From assembly GCA_013397435.1 (NCBI GenBank), contig VZRG01000450.1, positions 124,001 to 188,000 of the forward strand: a stretch of 64,000 nt of DNA. The letters are read 5' to 3'. The position numbers were made by a program, and so were the translations under genes. The notes under the pieces were generated by a model that did not search any database, was not told where the DNA came from, and saw only the letters and a program-made list of their open reading frames with translations. The DNA is from Erythrocercus mccallii (lineage: Eukaryota > Chordata > Aves > Passeriformes > Dicruridae). Shown here in pieces: positions 50,580-62,599 of this stretch. Each line of letters opens with the position of its first letter. Position 1 is the stretch's first letter.

Positions 50580-50584
50580 GAACT
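50580..50584. repeat. Probable TSD GAACT (right)
   Basis: One mismatch to GAGCT at 48809-48813, adjoining the CA end of the 1.77-kb element. Confidence 0.6.
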
Positions 50585-51379
50585 TAAGTTCAGAACTCAC
50601 TCAAATGCAGCATTTTCAAAATTCAAAATCTAGCGTGAATATGTGGATCGTCTTCTGACAAACCAATCTTTGATAAGTAAATGTAAGCTTCAGCATTACT
50701 ATTTGTACATTTTATACTTAGTCTTCACATAATTAGTATATTAAAAAAAACCCCACAAAACTACAAAAAACAGATAATCAATGCAGTAGTCAATGAACAT
50801 GGTCTTTACTATCTGAAGTCACCTTTTTGCTGCACTATGGTCCTAGTGACTCTTCCTATTTTCTTTCCTTTCGCAATGTGTTAACATAAAGACAAAGAAT
50901 GTGCATCCATAGATCTAGTCAAAATCTTATTATACATTTATTATATTTTTCTGTTAAATATTATTATTTAATTTTCTAAAATCCTGGGTTCTCTAAATAA
51001 ACTTACAATTTTGCAACAACTTACAATTTTTTTTTCTGAAGAAACAGACAAACTGTTTTTACTCTGTAGTCCAAGGCTGCTAACTGGATTATATTATTCA
51101 TATAATTATTTGTGGTCAACAGCTGGCTGCCACGAGCACACTTGCTCTGTCACTCCATCAACAGGACAGTGGGAGAAAGTAAAATTAAACTCTTATGGGT
51201 CAATACAAGAACGGGGAGTGATTATTTAACATCAGCAAAGGAGACCAGATTTGAGGAAGAATAACCCAATTAGTTGTCAGTTGCTTGTAACAGAGTAGGA
51301 TATTTTGAAATACTTAGACAAAAGAAAAAAACTAAACCCAAATTCCCTCATCTTTCTCTTCCTCTCAGATTTGATTTTC
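50585..51379. other. AT-rich spacer, nothing recognised
   Basis: No gene or repeat family is recognised; only short AT-driven frames. Confidence 0.45.
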
Positions 51380-52115
51380 TTCCTAACTATTTTGCCTTTT
51401 TGACCCCTGCTATCCCTTCCACCCCATGTGAAGCAGGAAAGACTAGTTGTAGTTAATTCATAATTCTCCATCTTTTTGACTCCTTCCTCCTCATGTGCTT
51501 CCCCTGCTCCAGCATGGGAGACAGCCTTTCCTGAAATGCTTCAGTTTGGGCCCCTTTCAAGGAAGGACAGTCCTTCAGGGGGCTACTACTCCCACATGAG
51601 GCTACAGCTACTACCAGAAAATTTCCTCCTCTGTAGGTTCCTTTCCACAAGTCACAGTTCCTGCCAGAAGCCTGCTTCAGCTTGCCATCCTGCATGGACT
51701 GTCATGGATATCTACTTTGCCATGGTCCTCCATGGGCTGCATGGGCACAGCCAGCATCACCATGGTCCGTGCCACAGACTGCAAGGGAGTCCCTGCTCCT
51801 TATCTGGAGTACCTCCCCCTGTTCCTTCCTCTCTGACCTTGATGTCTCCAGGACTGTTTCTCTCACATTTTGTCACTCCTCTCTCACAGCTGTTCTACAA
51901 CATCTTTTTCTGTTATGCTTTCTTTAATATGTTACCACAAAGGCACTACCAACCTTGTTGATAGGCTCCTCTTTGGCAAGTGGTGGGTACTTCTTGGAGA
52001 TGGCTGCAACTGGATTTTTCTCATAGGGGAAACATATGTGGTCTTTTTAGTGGAGCCACACTGCAGCACACCCAGCTACCAAAACCTTGCCAAATAAACC
52101 CAATACAATATTACA
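51380..52115 (+). repeat. Dispersed bird repeat, family not named
   Basis: A GC-richer block that I recognise from memory as a repeat common in bird genomes. It has 'GGACTGTCATGGATATCTACTTTGCCATGGTCCTCC', then 'CACCATGGTCC(G)TGCCACAGACTGCA', 'GGGAGTCCCTGCTCC', 'TGATGTCTCCAGGACTGTTTCTCTCAC', 'AAAGGCACTACC', 'GGCTCCTCTTTGGCAAGTGGTGGGTAC' and the end 'CTACCAAAACCTTGCCAAATAAACCCAATACAA'. It is probably a retroelement-derived sequence in plus orientation with a polyadenylation-like AATAAA near the 3' end. The longest frame of the window (161 aa, 51476-51961) lies here, but it is Cys/His/Pro-rich low-complexity sequence without a domain, so it is not called as a gene. Confidence 0.55.
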
Positions 52116-55100
52116 GTAGAGAATTTGAATTGACAAAACTCCTTCCAAAAGGATAAAAGCTCATGGAAATTGGAACAGAAAATGAATTTTGCACAGAAAA
52201 TTTTAAGACATAAAAACTCTGACTCAAAACAGGAATCCCATTATTCTGAATTCAGTACTTTCCTTCCTTTGTTGCTAGACTACAGTTTTATAGGTTTTGT
52301 TTCCTTTAAATTGGTCAAAACCCTGTGTAACTCAAGGTGTGGAGACAAATCAAGCTTGATATGTATGTAAAAGTAAAAATGCTTTCATGCATTTCGAATC
52401 CAACTCTTCTGTAATAAGCTTGCTTGCCTTCACTCCTAACTGAAAAGTGTTTAATCCCCAGCTTCTCACATGAGACATTATCAGAGAGATTGATTCACAA
52501 GTGCTTTTGCACAATTCACAGGTGCTATGATATAGTCTTGTATATTGAAAAAATGTAGTCAGGCAAGATAATTTTTAACAATCTGTTAATTCAGCATGTT
52601 CAGAAATAAAACATGCTGCTTAGTATAATAATAAATCCTGTTTGCCTTTTCAATTTTCTGAAGAGTCCAGTAAAATATTTCCAAATGAATTACTGAGACA
52701 GTTTCACTGATTTTTTTAGTTACTCTGTTTCTGGGTTTAAAGTGTGTCTTCTTGCTTTATATGTCCAAGGAAGGAATATTTCTAGTTTGCAGATTTATCT
52801 TCATAATTTGAAAAAGATACTAACATCATCTTTTTACAGTTGCAATTGTGACACAGAGTAATTTCCTTTTAAATTCTTAGAAAAAATATTTCCTTGTCAT
52901 TTGTACAATAAAAGGCTCAGAATTTTTCACAGCTTATTATAGGAGCAGTTAAGAAGAAAGGTTAACTTCATGCACAAGGCCAGAGCATGGAGAGTTAATC
53001 AGCACAGGGGAGGCCATCACTCCTAAACACTGAGGTAGCAGGAGCATTTATTTAGCCTTAGTATGTGAGAGGAGATTAGCTCTTAAATCAGCTGATAAAA
53101 TACCCTCCTTTCTCTTCCAATGACCTTTTAGTCTCAGCCTGTTTCTCTTCATGTTATTGTCAAGACTCTACAGGCTTCTGTCTTCTGCTCGTGTGTGCTT
53201 TGGACAAGCTCAGCCTGGAACAAAATAACCCGCTGCTGTTCTTCAGCTTTCCAGCTTTTCTGGTTCCCTCCTACGTCCACTGAACATGCATTCATATATA
53301 TGAAAGATAAAGCATGAGTCCATTTTAGATCAGCAAAAGGACAGTTAAGACAACACCTCTTCTGAAAACTTTTAAATACAGAAGAGAAGATAAAATGCAT
53401 TTAGGCAAATGAGTGTAATAGGCACTTTACTGAGCGTTGTTTCCTTTTCTATTTCAACTTTTTATTTTCACAAGAATTAATCAGCTTCTGTCTTTGTAGG
53501 GATTCACAAAGCCCTTGTCATGTCTTGAAAAAGTCAAATATACATTAAAAAATTTTAATGATACTTATAGCAACAATAAAAAATTTAGCAAGGCCCTAAC
53601 CTTTGCTCAATTAAATGTTATTTGTGAGGTGAAGATCTGAGCATATGAGCTTAATTAAATCTAAGTCCATATAACTTTTAACATTAATTGTAATTAACAC
53701 AAATAAGACTTCAGGAATACTGATGAATCATCCTCTGAATATTTGATATTTTTTGATAGAAAAAAATGCAAAATTTTAGTCATACAATTGAAGATGACAT
53801 CACATTCCAGGCTGGCAATACTCACACTTAATATGGTGTCCCATATTACATATATATCACTTTCTTTTTTGTCAGGCTACTAGAGAAGAGAGAGAGAGAA
53901 ATAGCTAGATTTAATATATCTGCAAAGTACAGATAAATCTGCTTGTGCATGTATTATTGATATCCCAGTATCAGAATGAAGCTAACAAAACACAAGTTTT
54001 AGCATTGTTATGTAGAATACAGCTGCCTGTATTTCTGCAGCTAAGACATTTAATTATTGCCTATTTAAGCTGATTATTTAATATGAATGCAAAGAGTATA
54101 ATGCTGAATAGCTTCAAAGCATTTGTATAATTTTGATCCCACAAAGCAATCTATTGCAACAGAGATTTAAGAATCTTTTCACCTTCAGAGTTGGTTAAAT
54201 AGCTGAATAGAAACTGGAGAAATACAGTGTCAACTTTAATTTACTGTTTTGAGTGACATCAAATCTGATGCTGGCTGTTATATCATTTTGTTATGTCATA
54301 ATAAAGTCCCCATTAGAAATTATTTTCTGAGGGGTTTTCAGTTGAATCAATATTTCTAAATTAAACAATGAAATAAATTCGTTACTTAGAGGAAACCAAC
54401 TACAGTTATTAAGCAAAGCTATAATACATGATATTATAATATGTCATAGATCTGTCCTTTTTGTCACAAAGGTACCATAACATAGAAGCCAGAAAAAGCA
54501 GTATTTTCTTGCATATACTCAAATTGTTGAAAAAATGTTCTCATCTTTCCCTACAGTTCTTTCTTTGCATTGTTAAGTCTACATCTGCCCTTTCTCCAGC
54601 TGTGCATTTCCATGTATAGGTCACAAAGTTAGTGCAGCCCAAAGAGAATGGGTTCAACAGGCTGTTTCCCAGTGGGAACAATTATTTTTAAAAAAATCAG
54701 TGGGAAATAGGAAGGATAGAATTTCCCTGGATGTACACAAGAACTTTGTTGCCATAGCTAATCGGGTATTTCAACAACTGACAAGTGGGACACATTTTCT
54801 GTTGAACAGAGCCCTAATTTAAACACAGTTCTTGTCTCCCAAAAATTTTAACTCCAGGAATGCTTTTCTTTTTCATGTAATGAGAGAAAAGCATAGGTAG
54901 GAGTGCAAAAAATCCTGATTCTCTGTTTGTTCAAATTTTCATCAGGAAGAAATCTATTCCTCAACATAAATCAGCCTCAGCTTCAGAAACTGACCTTGGT
55001 TTCCTCAGAATAAATGGAATATGTCAGTTTTCCTGCCCTCTCACTATTGAATATCTCAGGATGATTATAGATCAGTCAATGACAGCCCTTTGGCTTGTGG

Positions 55101-57842
55101 ACTGAGAAAGTCTAGACATATGCTAACCATCTCTTTCATTTCTTGTAACTTGTAGTTCCCTAGAATAAGATTTCAATCATATTGCCTTCCATACAACTGA
55201 AAAACATTTCCATTCCATTATCAGACATTGGGGAAAAAAACCCCCAACAAACAAACAGGAACAACAAGAAGAAAATGTTTCAAGATGTCCAAATTGATTT
55301 TATCTTATTTAAAATGTATTGCCTTCAAAGATTCTGGGAGTGACTGTATTTTCTCTTGGCTTAATCCATTTATAACTCCCTAGTAACAATGAAGAAAATA
55401 AAATTCAGATGTGGGGAGCCTCTTTGTGCATAATTTGACTCCCACCTACCCTTAAAACACCTTAACATGTATGTTGAAGCATACATTTTTCAGCGTTTCC
55501 ACAATTGCTTACTATTTTTTAGGAAACTCATCTTCATACCTTCTTTCTGTTGGATGATTAAAGCACCCTTCATCCTGCTTAGAGACTGATTGTACTGTAG
55601 ACTATTTCATTTACTCAAAAATATATCTTTACTAGTCATTCACCTTGTCAGCTGATACTCTGTAACCAATACACAACTTTCCTAATGACATATATGGTCT
55701 CAAAGAGTATCTTTTACTTGTTTTACTACAAAAAAAAATAAAAAACCCAAACAAATATAAATCACAAAAAATGTCAAAACCAAACCAAACAAGAAAAATA
55801 TAAAAGGCAAACCCAGATAATTTCTTTTCAGAGAGCAAAATCATCTACAGTTTTAATGCTATTTTTCTCATTGTTATAAAAGATATTACTTTTTCATTAC
55901 TACTTAGTATTAAATAAGGTGGGAGGCCATATTTGCTTGAAAGCAGTAAAAAGAAACAGATTTTAAATCCAATTTCTTCTCTTTATGCATGCAAAGGAGA
56001 CAGGGTGCTATGGTGAGTTCTCAAAACAGGTCTGATAGTTACTGTTTTTCTCCTAACCTCTAACACTTCGATACTCGAGGCAATTTTCATTACAGTGAAT
56101 AAGTTGGTAAGCCCTACCCTTTGGATCAGCTGTAATTTTGGGAAACTGGATGCAAACAGGACACTTATGTGACTTTTGGTCTGGGAATGTGTATGATGCA
56201 AGAAATCATTCTTGGTACTTGAATTGCTGTGTCTACTTACTAAGAAAACCTTTTATATAGAGAGTTTCTCCTTCAGAGAGGAGCATACAACCAGCTTCCA
56301 GGCAATCTGAATACAACACAATGGCATACCTAATTAAGAAGATGATAAAGACATTTGCTCAAGAAAAGTCCAAGTCTAGTTATTTTTATATGCTAGTAAA
56401 AATAAATACACCATCATGTTTCCCAGTGTGGGCACCTCTGCATATAAGTAATTGATGATCAATCATCACTATCCCAGTGATTTCTGTTACCTGTGAGAAA
56501 ACTAGACCATTTAGATAAACAGAAAATCTATGAAATATGTGAAAGTCTGACTGTGTTCTCAAGGTTGGGAGAACCAAAATTGTAAAGATCAGAATTATAG
56601 AGCTCTAACTGCTATGTTGGAAATGAAATTAGGCAGATAATCAAAGTAAATCTCCAAATATTTACTGCCTAGCAGGTCTTATCAAAAGTATACAATGTTG
56701 GAATACCATGCAAAATTGTTTGATTATGCATTAAATGTTGACTGAGGAGGTTTTCAGTAACTGAAGTAGATTGTGAATTACGGTGTCTTTGAGATTTATG
56801 TAGAAGATTATTCTCCAGATATTAAAAACATTGTGAAGACAGAACTCTTAGGGGTTGTTTTGTCTTGAACTTTAGCAAAGGACACAAGGAAGATCAAAAA
56901 ATAACTTTGGTATGCCCTTAGAGACACATTAGTTTTGAAACCACTCTTTTTCTCTGAATTTTTAGTTTTGAAAGACACTTTTATAGAAGAATGAAGAAGT
57001 TTTTGTTGATTTATAGAATTCTATAACCGTGACATGATTGTTTTAAACCTGGAGGTGTAACTTTAGAGTCACAACAACAACACAATACTCCCAAATTCTT
57101 TTCTCTTGTTCACAGGAAGATTATTATTTAAGAATAGCATATTTAGCTGATTCAGGGATAGAAACAACACAAAGCAGAACTCAAAAGCTACGCTATAGAT
57201 ATAATTCACTGTCATTTTTAAATGTAAGATGCATTTATTTTACACTGTCATTACTTCTAGTCAGTATATTATTCTTTCTAAACAGTTCAAACACTATTAT
57301 ATTAAAAATTTACCCTTTTTATAATGAAGAATTGCATGCCTTATCACGTTTCCCTTTACTTCTGGAGTCTGTGGGAGTAACAGAAAAGTATATGTGCAAG
57401 CATTCACCAGCAGAAAAATTAAGCAACTGATATGGCTCCTCAAGATGTTTTCCTCACATTTGGACTCCTTGGATACATAGGCAATGACCATTGATAGACC
57501 TATTTGACACATACTGCTTGGCAGTTCTGTAAGCTGAATGAAAAAGTAGAAGTAGTTATACTGTTCCTGACCCGTCATATCTCTTTGGTGGACATGTCTG
57601 GTCCATGCTCTTAAAATGTAGGAAGGAAATACAACATAGCTGTGAATATTCTTTGTTTAGATGGATATTATCACTAATTATTGCTTGTTACCTGAAGAGC
57701 AGGAAAGTTTTCTCCAGACCTGTAGTGAAAATAAATATTTTAGCTGTTGCATAAGTGCCTTTTCTTGATCTCTCTGACTTCTAAAAAATCAAGAGAGAGA
57801 CAAGGATAACCAAAAAGAAAAACAATATAAAATGTGGAGTTG
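52116..57842. other. AT-rich non-coding DNA, nothing recognised
   Basis: No gene, RNA or retroelement is recognised. The patches 53560-53750 and 53980-54180 are AT-rich but not low in complexity and contain TTAATTAA/TAATTA-type motifs. They would be reasonable places to test for conserved non-coding sequence. Frames are short. Confidence 0.55.
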
Positions 57843-57847
57843 CTAAC

Positions 57848-58601
57848 TGTCTCGGTTTGAAGAGACAGGTATCTGCCAGGAAAAGCTGGAGTTTTTCTTG
57901 GAATGGAGAATGTAAACCCCCTCCCTCCAAATTATTATGATTTTGCAATTAAGGGCTTTCAGGTAAAGCTTTGGGAATAGAGATAACAGTTCTTTGCTAA
58001 CAATATTAAAAATACAAATGTAGTAATACAGAAAGACAAGCAAACAAAACAAACAAAAAACACCCTAGGAAACCCCTGACAGGGTCAGGGATGTGATCTG
58101 ACACCCTGTTGGTCAGGTTGTTAGAAGCAGTCCATCTGAATCCTCCTGGAGCAGCAGATGTGGTTCTGTGGAGTAGAGATGATCCGCAGAGAAGTCCAGT
58201 GGTAGAGAAACGGGTCTCGTCTACCTCTGAACGAGCCAATGGAGAAACCAGAGTGTCTGGTGTTACTCTATCTCCCCTCTTTTATCTAGGTAGGGAACTT
58301 CGGTCCCTCCACCACTGGGTGGAGCATCTCACAATGGGATGATGTAATGTGTCATGTCATTGGTGAGCCTTAATGGCCTATTCAGCATATATCCCCCTCC
58401 GGAGGGAAGATGAGTGGTGGAAGAGATGAGAAACACTGCCCCACCTGATTCTAACAGCTGGGCCATTATCAGAAAGCATCCACCCTCCTCCCCCCGTAAT
58501 TACAAGAGATAAAGAAAAAGAAACACATTTTCCCCAACTGCTTTCAACAGATGAAATAGAATATACTCTGTTTTGTTGTTTTGGTTCCATAACCCAAGAC
58601 A
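57848..58601 (-). mobile_element. Solo LTR, family A (ERVL-like), copy 3
   Basis: A 754-bp LTR with the same ends as copy 1 (TGTCTCGGTTTG at left, CCCAAGACA at right; minus sense) and very similar throughout, including 'GGTCCCTCCACCACTGGGTGGAGC' and 'TGTAATGTGTCATGTCATTGG'. The flanking five bases are CTAAC at left and GTTAC at right, matching at only three of five positions. Either the TSD has mutated or the two flanks come from different events. There is no internal proviral sequence. Frames of 69, 77, 77 and 70 aa over it have no coding meaning. Confidence 0.9.
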
Positions 58602-58664
58602 GTTACCTGAAGTGCCAAAATGGTCTATATCTGTATGCTGATCATTTCTATAAGAAATAAAAAA

Positions 58665-59125
58665 ATCCTCATGAGGTTCCCATGTGCTCACTTTTTGAGT
58701 TTATCCAAGTCCCTCTGGATGGCATCTTTTCTTTCAGGTGTCTCAGCTGCACCACTCGTCGTGGTGTCATCGGCAAACTTTCTGAGGGTGCACTTGGTCC
58801 CCTTGTCTATATCATTGGTGAAAACACTAAACAGCACCGGTCCCAATATGGATCCCTGAGGGACACCACTTTTCACCTGTGCCCGTTGGGACATTGAACC
58901 ATTCACTACTAGCCTCTGTGTGTGACTATCCAACCAATTCCTTGTCCACTGAACCTCCCACCCATCAAATCCCTCTCTTTCTAATTTAGAGAGAAGGATG
59001 TTGTAGGGAACTGTGTCAGAGGTCTTACAGAAATCCATACAGATGGCATCCATAGCCCTTCCCTTGTCCCTGATGCAGTCACTCCATCACAGAAGGCCAG
59101 TAGGCTGGTCAGACAGGACCACATT
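58665..59125 (-). mobile_element. CR1 LINE fragment, reverse transcriptase region
   Basis: Minus-strand CR1 truncated on both sides. The left end stops at the 'AACCTCATGAGG' (NLMR) point of the RT and the right end lies near 59125 ('AGGCTGGTCAGACAGGACC'). It lies 64 bases to the right of family A LTR copy 3. It lacks the 3' UTR, so it is not a simple 5'-truncated insertion. Confidence 0.9.
58688..59053 (-). pseudogene. CR1 ORF2 reverse transcriptase fragment (121 aa open)
   Basis: This is a piece of the CR1 LINE ORF2 polyprotein, which in full copies has an N-terminal endonuclease and a reverse transcriptase. The open frame keeps the core RT blocks in order. Block A is at residues about 6-15 (MDFCKTSDTV, with the catalytic Asp at 7). 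The block SGVPQGSILGP is at 62-72. The catalytic FADD box is at 93-96. Substitutions from the usual pattern are visible in block A (Lys-Thr-Ser where Lys-Ala-Phe is typical) and just after FADD. The endonuclease, the thumb region and the whole 3' UTR are absent, so it cannot act alone. The frame is a decayed remnant that happens to lack stops, not a host gene. Confidence 0.85.
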
Positions 59126-59914
59126 TTGTTTTGTCAGGAGTGTTGCTGCAAGGTCATCTGTGACAAAAATCTTAAGAGTCTAAGTGGCTCAGTAAATTTG
59201 CCAGCAACTGGGTTTCATCTCTTTGGAGGCAGCTCAGTAATGAATACTCATAAAGAGGAATGGGAACTTGTGGCCAGTAGTAGTTCTACAAGAGTAGTGA
59301 AACCACTCACCTCTTTCATGCTACTACTTATTTTCCAGTCCCTTTTCCATGCTGTTTTAGGGATTGAGTCTGAAGGTATTTCCAAATATAGGATTTGAAG
59401 AGACAGATAGGAAAAGTTGAATTACAATCAAATGGATATCCTGCTGAGAAGGCAATAACGATTTCATTCAGCAAATATCAGGCTTTCATTTGAACCTCAT
59501 TTCTCACAGTTCTCTTGTTTTAATTTCAGAAAAAGCTAGAAACTGTTGACATGATGTAATGAACCAATTATATTTAATCACATCACTAACCTGCCTGGCA
59601 CAAGTTAATGAGCACTCATTTGAGATTTTGGACTCCTTTTTATTTTAGTCATTAAAGCAAATAAACATTGCTATGAACAAATAGTCTAATTTTGAATTGA
59701 AGAAGTTTGGGTATGTGAGCAGCACTAGCATTTCATATACAAGTTCTGATCTCAGTAGTGCTTCAGACTTATACAAATATTACACTTCTCTGAAACCAAA
59801 GAGTTTGTTCTATAGCTCAACTGCATAATATCCTGAACTTTACCATCACAGATTTTAACTTCATTTGGATTTGAGTCTATGATCTTTTGGTGTTTATTCA
59901 GTCACAAGCAACAA
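59126..59914. other. AT-rich spacer, nothing recognised
   Basis: No gene or retroelement is recognised. The 90-aa frame at 59126-59398 has no family resemblance. Confidence 0.45.
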
Positions 59915-60432
59915 TGTCCGGGTTTTCACTGGGGTAGCTGGTACAGTGTTGTGTGTTGAATTCAGTATGAGAATAATGTAGACAACACACTGATGTTCTG
60001 GTTGTTGATGGGTTGTGTTTACCTGAAGCCAAGGACTTTTTTGTATCTCATTCTCTGCCAGTGAGAAGATACACAAAAAAAGCTGGGAGAGACCATAGCT
60101 GGGACAGGTGACACAAACTGGCCAAAGAATATTATGCCCAGTATATTATCTGAGGGAATTACTTGGAAAGGGGAATGATCAGAGTTTAGGGATGGAATCT
60201 GACACTGGTCAGCAGGTGATGAACAACTGTATTGTGCATCATTTGGGGCTTTTTTGAGTTTTATTTCTTTCCATAATCATAGTAATAATTTATTTTTTTA
60301 TTTATTATTTAGTTTGTGTTTCCATTATTAAACTGTTCTTATCTCAACTTTTGATTCTCCTGCTTATTCCACTGGGATTGGAGGTGAGTGAGCAGTTGGT
60401 GCTACATTGTTGGCTGGGCTTAAATCACAAGA
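59915..60432 (+). mobile_element. Old solo LTR of a common bird ERV family
   Basis: About 518 bp, plus sense. It starts TGTCCGGGTTTTCACTGGGG and continues through '...GAATTCAGTATGAGAATAATGTAGACAACACACTGATGTT', 'CTCATTCTCTGCCAGTGAGAAG', 'GGTGACACAAACTGGCCAAAG', a TATA-region relic CCCAGTATATTATCTG (near 60137), 'GAACAACTGTATTGTGCATCATTTGGGG', an ATTAAA polyadenylation signal in 'TTATTAAACTGTTCTTATCTCAAC' (60328) and the end 'GGTGCTACATTGTTGGCTGGGCTTAAATCAC'. These are the landmarks of an abundant bird LTR I know from memory. The terminal CA is decayed (AAGA), and the flanks (AACAA and ATGGG) show no TSD, so it is old. Confidence 0.82.
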
Positions 60433-62599
60433 ATGGGGAAATCAAGTAACTGAAAATTCAGTGTCTAATTTCTATGTATTTGCTTTTATTGATAATTATA
60501 TCAAACTACTCTGTACATACAAAATATATTCAAAAGAAAAAATTCTGGTTTTCTATACAGTGAGCTGCAACAAAGTTTCACTTGGTCCCTAAGCTCTCAT
60601 GTATGACACTGTGAGATTCTAGTTTAAGATGTGTTTTAAAGGAATTTCAAGTTGCATTGACATGTCAGCTCTTCTTTATTCTTTTAAAAAGATCAGTAGC
60701 AGAAACAGTATGCTCCTAGTATATACAAGAGCATCAAGTTTGAGCAAAATTTTTATGTTAGGGAAGGTTTACAGTGGTACCATACCTTCTTCTCAATACC
60801 ATTGGGAAAATTAACTTGAGAAACTACACTATGAGATAGATTAACTGTGAGACTACACACAATAGTCATATAGATTGTGTGGTATAATAATTATTTATAG
60901 TATTCCCACAATAAAAACAAAAGAAAAATAGTTTCTTCTCATAACAAATATGATTGTAGTTAAAAATAAAAATTTAAAAATCATATTTCATATCATGCAT
61001 TATAATTTTCCATATCAGGACACAGAAAAGAAATATGAAAGGAAATTTTAAATAAGAAGTCAGTCCATCTGAGACAAAAGAAAAATTCCCTAAATAGAGG
61101 GGAAACACAAGTCACAGACCTCTCTTTAGGTTTCCAGAAGGAGAAGCCACAAAAAAGATCATTAAGGGGTGTTTCTATTTAAAACAAAACCAAAACCCAG
61201 TAGCAATCAAGCCCTTTTTTGCATCATCTTTATATCATTGCACTTACACACAGTCCTTTAGTATATAGAATATTTTTGTTTGTTGGTTTCTCCGCTCACT
61301 GAGCTTGGATTATAATTACTTAGGTGTAAACATGCCACTGAATTGAATAAATGGAAAGGTTATTCTGCAAAGTGAATTCCTCCCAACATGCAGTTAGAAA
61401 TAATCTATAAAGGTGGACTTCAGTGCTGGATCCTAATTAAAACAGTTTCAATATTGAAGTGAATGTATTTCTTTCATATATAGTTTATTCGTTAAGCCCT
61501 GTATTGGAGGGCTCTCACTACATAATCAGTAAATCATTGCTGATGCCCAAAAAGAGTCCCATTCTTTCCTCTTGCCTTCCTCAATTCTCTCTTGTTCTCT
61601 TCACTTAGGATGAACAAATTATCAAGGGATATCTTAGGCTGCAAACTCATTATCTCGTCTCTAATTATAGACACACACACAACTACCAGGCATTTGTTCC
61701 CACTTATGATTTATCTGCATAAGTTCGTGAAAAGGGTGACCTAGCAAATTTAGCACAGACCTGACAGACTCTATTCCTATGAGAAGTAAAAACAGGATAC
61801 TGTCTAGCAAGATTCAGAAGACTGGATTTTTTTAAGTGTCAGACACTGATTAAGTAAGAAGGATTATACAAAGGCAAACAGCTAAGAACCCCTCAGCCCC
61901 TTCCAAAGGCAAACCAAACAAAACAAAGAAAAAAGCCAGCTGCTCATAAACAAATTCCAAAGAAGTGTAAATCTGAAATTTTCCAAACTGCAAAATTCTA
62001 ACATAGACCATTGCACAACTATTCCTAAAATTATTTGCTTCTGGAAAAAATAAAATGACATGAGTGTTAAAAGCCATCAAAAATAGATTCAAGAAGAATT
62101 CAAGTAGCCATTAAGTTGGGGTTAAGAGTTCAGTATCAAGCAATAAAAAAATAGTCATGCAGATATATTATCTAGGCAGGAACTGTCTATATAGGTGTTT
62201 TAAAGGATTATATTTCTCACCAACAAATCAGCAGTCTTTAAATGAGTGGTCACTTAGGGAGGTAAAGATAGAGTCAAGATTATTTTTTAAAATAATGGTT
62301 CCAATTAAGGATGCTTAAAGCCTAGAAATGTTATTTTGTGGATTAAATTAAGCAGTAAGAAAATAATAATATATATTTATGTGTAGTGTGCAAATTGTCA
62401 GCATATGTTGCCAACAGAGTTCCAAAGAGTTCTATGCTGAGACCTGAGGTATTCAACACAAATCTATTAAAAAAAAAATAACAAGTGACAAGGTTATCCC
62501 TGATACAAATTCTGAATTTAGGATAAGGAAAATAAATGGTTACTCTAAAGAGCACACAGATTTACACAGTAAGGGGAATAAACAAGAAGAATTAAAAAT
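60433..62599. other. AT-rich non-coding DNA, nothing firm recognised
   Basis: No gene or RNA is recognised. A faint CR1-like segment at about 62400-62470 is noted under rejected items. A small ACACAC tract lies near 61672. Confidence 0.5.

Noticed and set aside
51476..51961. 161-aa plus-strand frame, longest in the window
   Set aside because: It lies entirely inside a dispersed repeat, is Cys/Pro/Ser-rich and has overlapping frames of similar quality on both strands.
59126..59398. 90-aa plus-strand frame next to the CR1 RT fragment
   Set aside because: No resemblance to any CR1 or host protein; composition is that of chance sequence.
62400..62470. Possible CR1 RT trace (GTTCCAAAGAGTTCTATGCTGAGACC)
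   Set aside because: It resembles the VPQGSVLGP region, but the match is short and the following sequence does not continue clearly as CR1.
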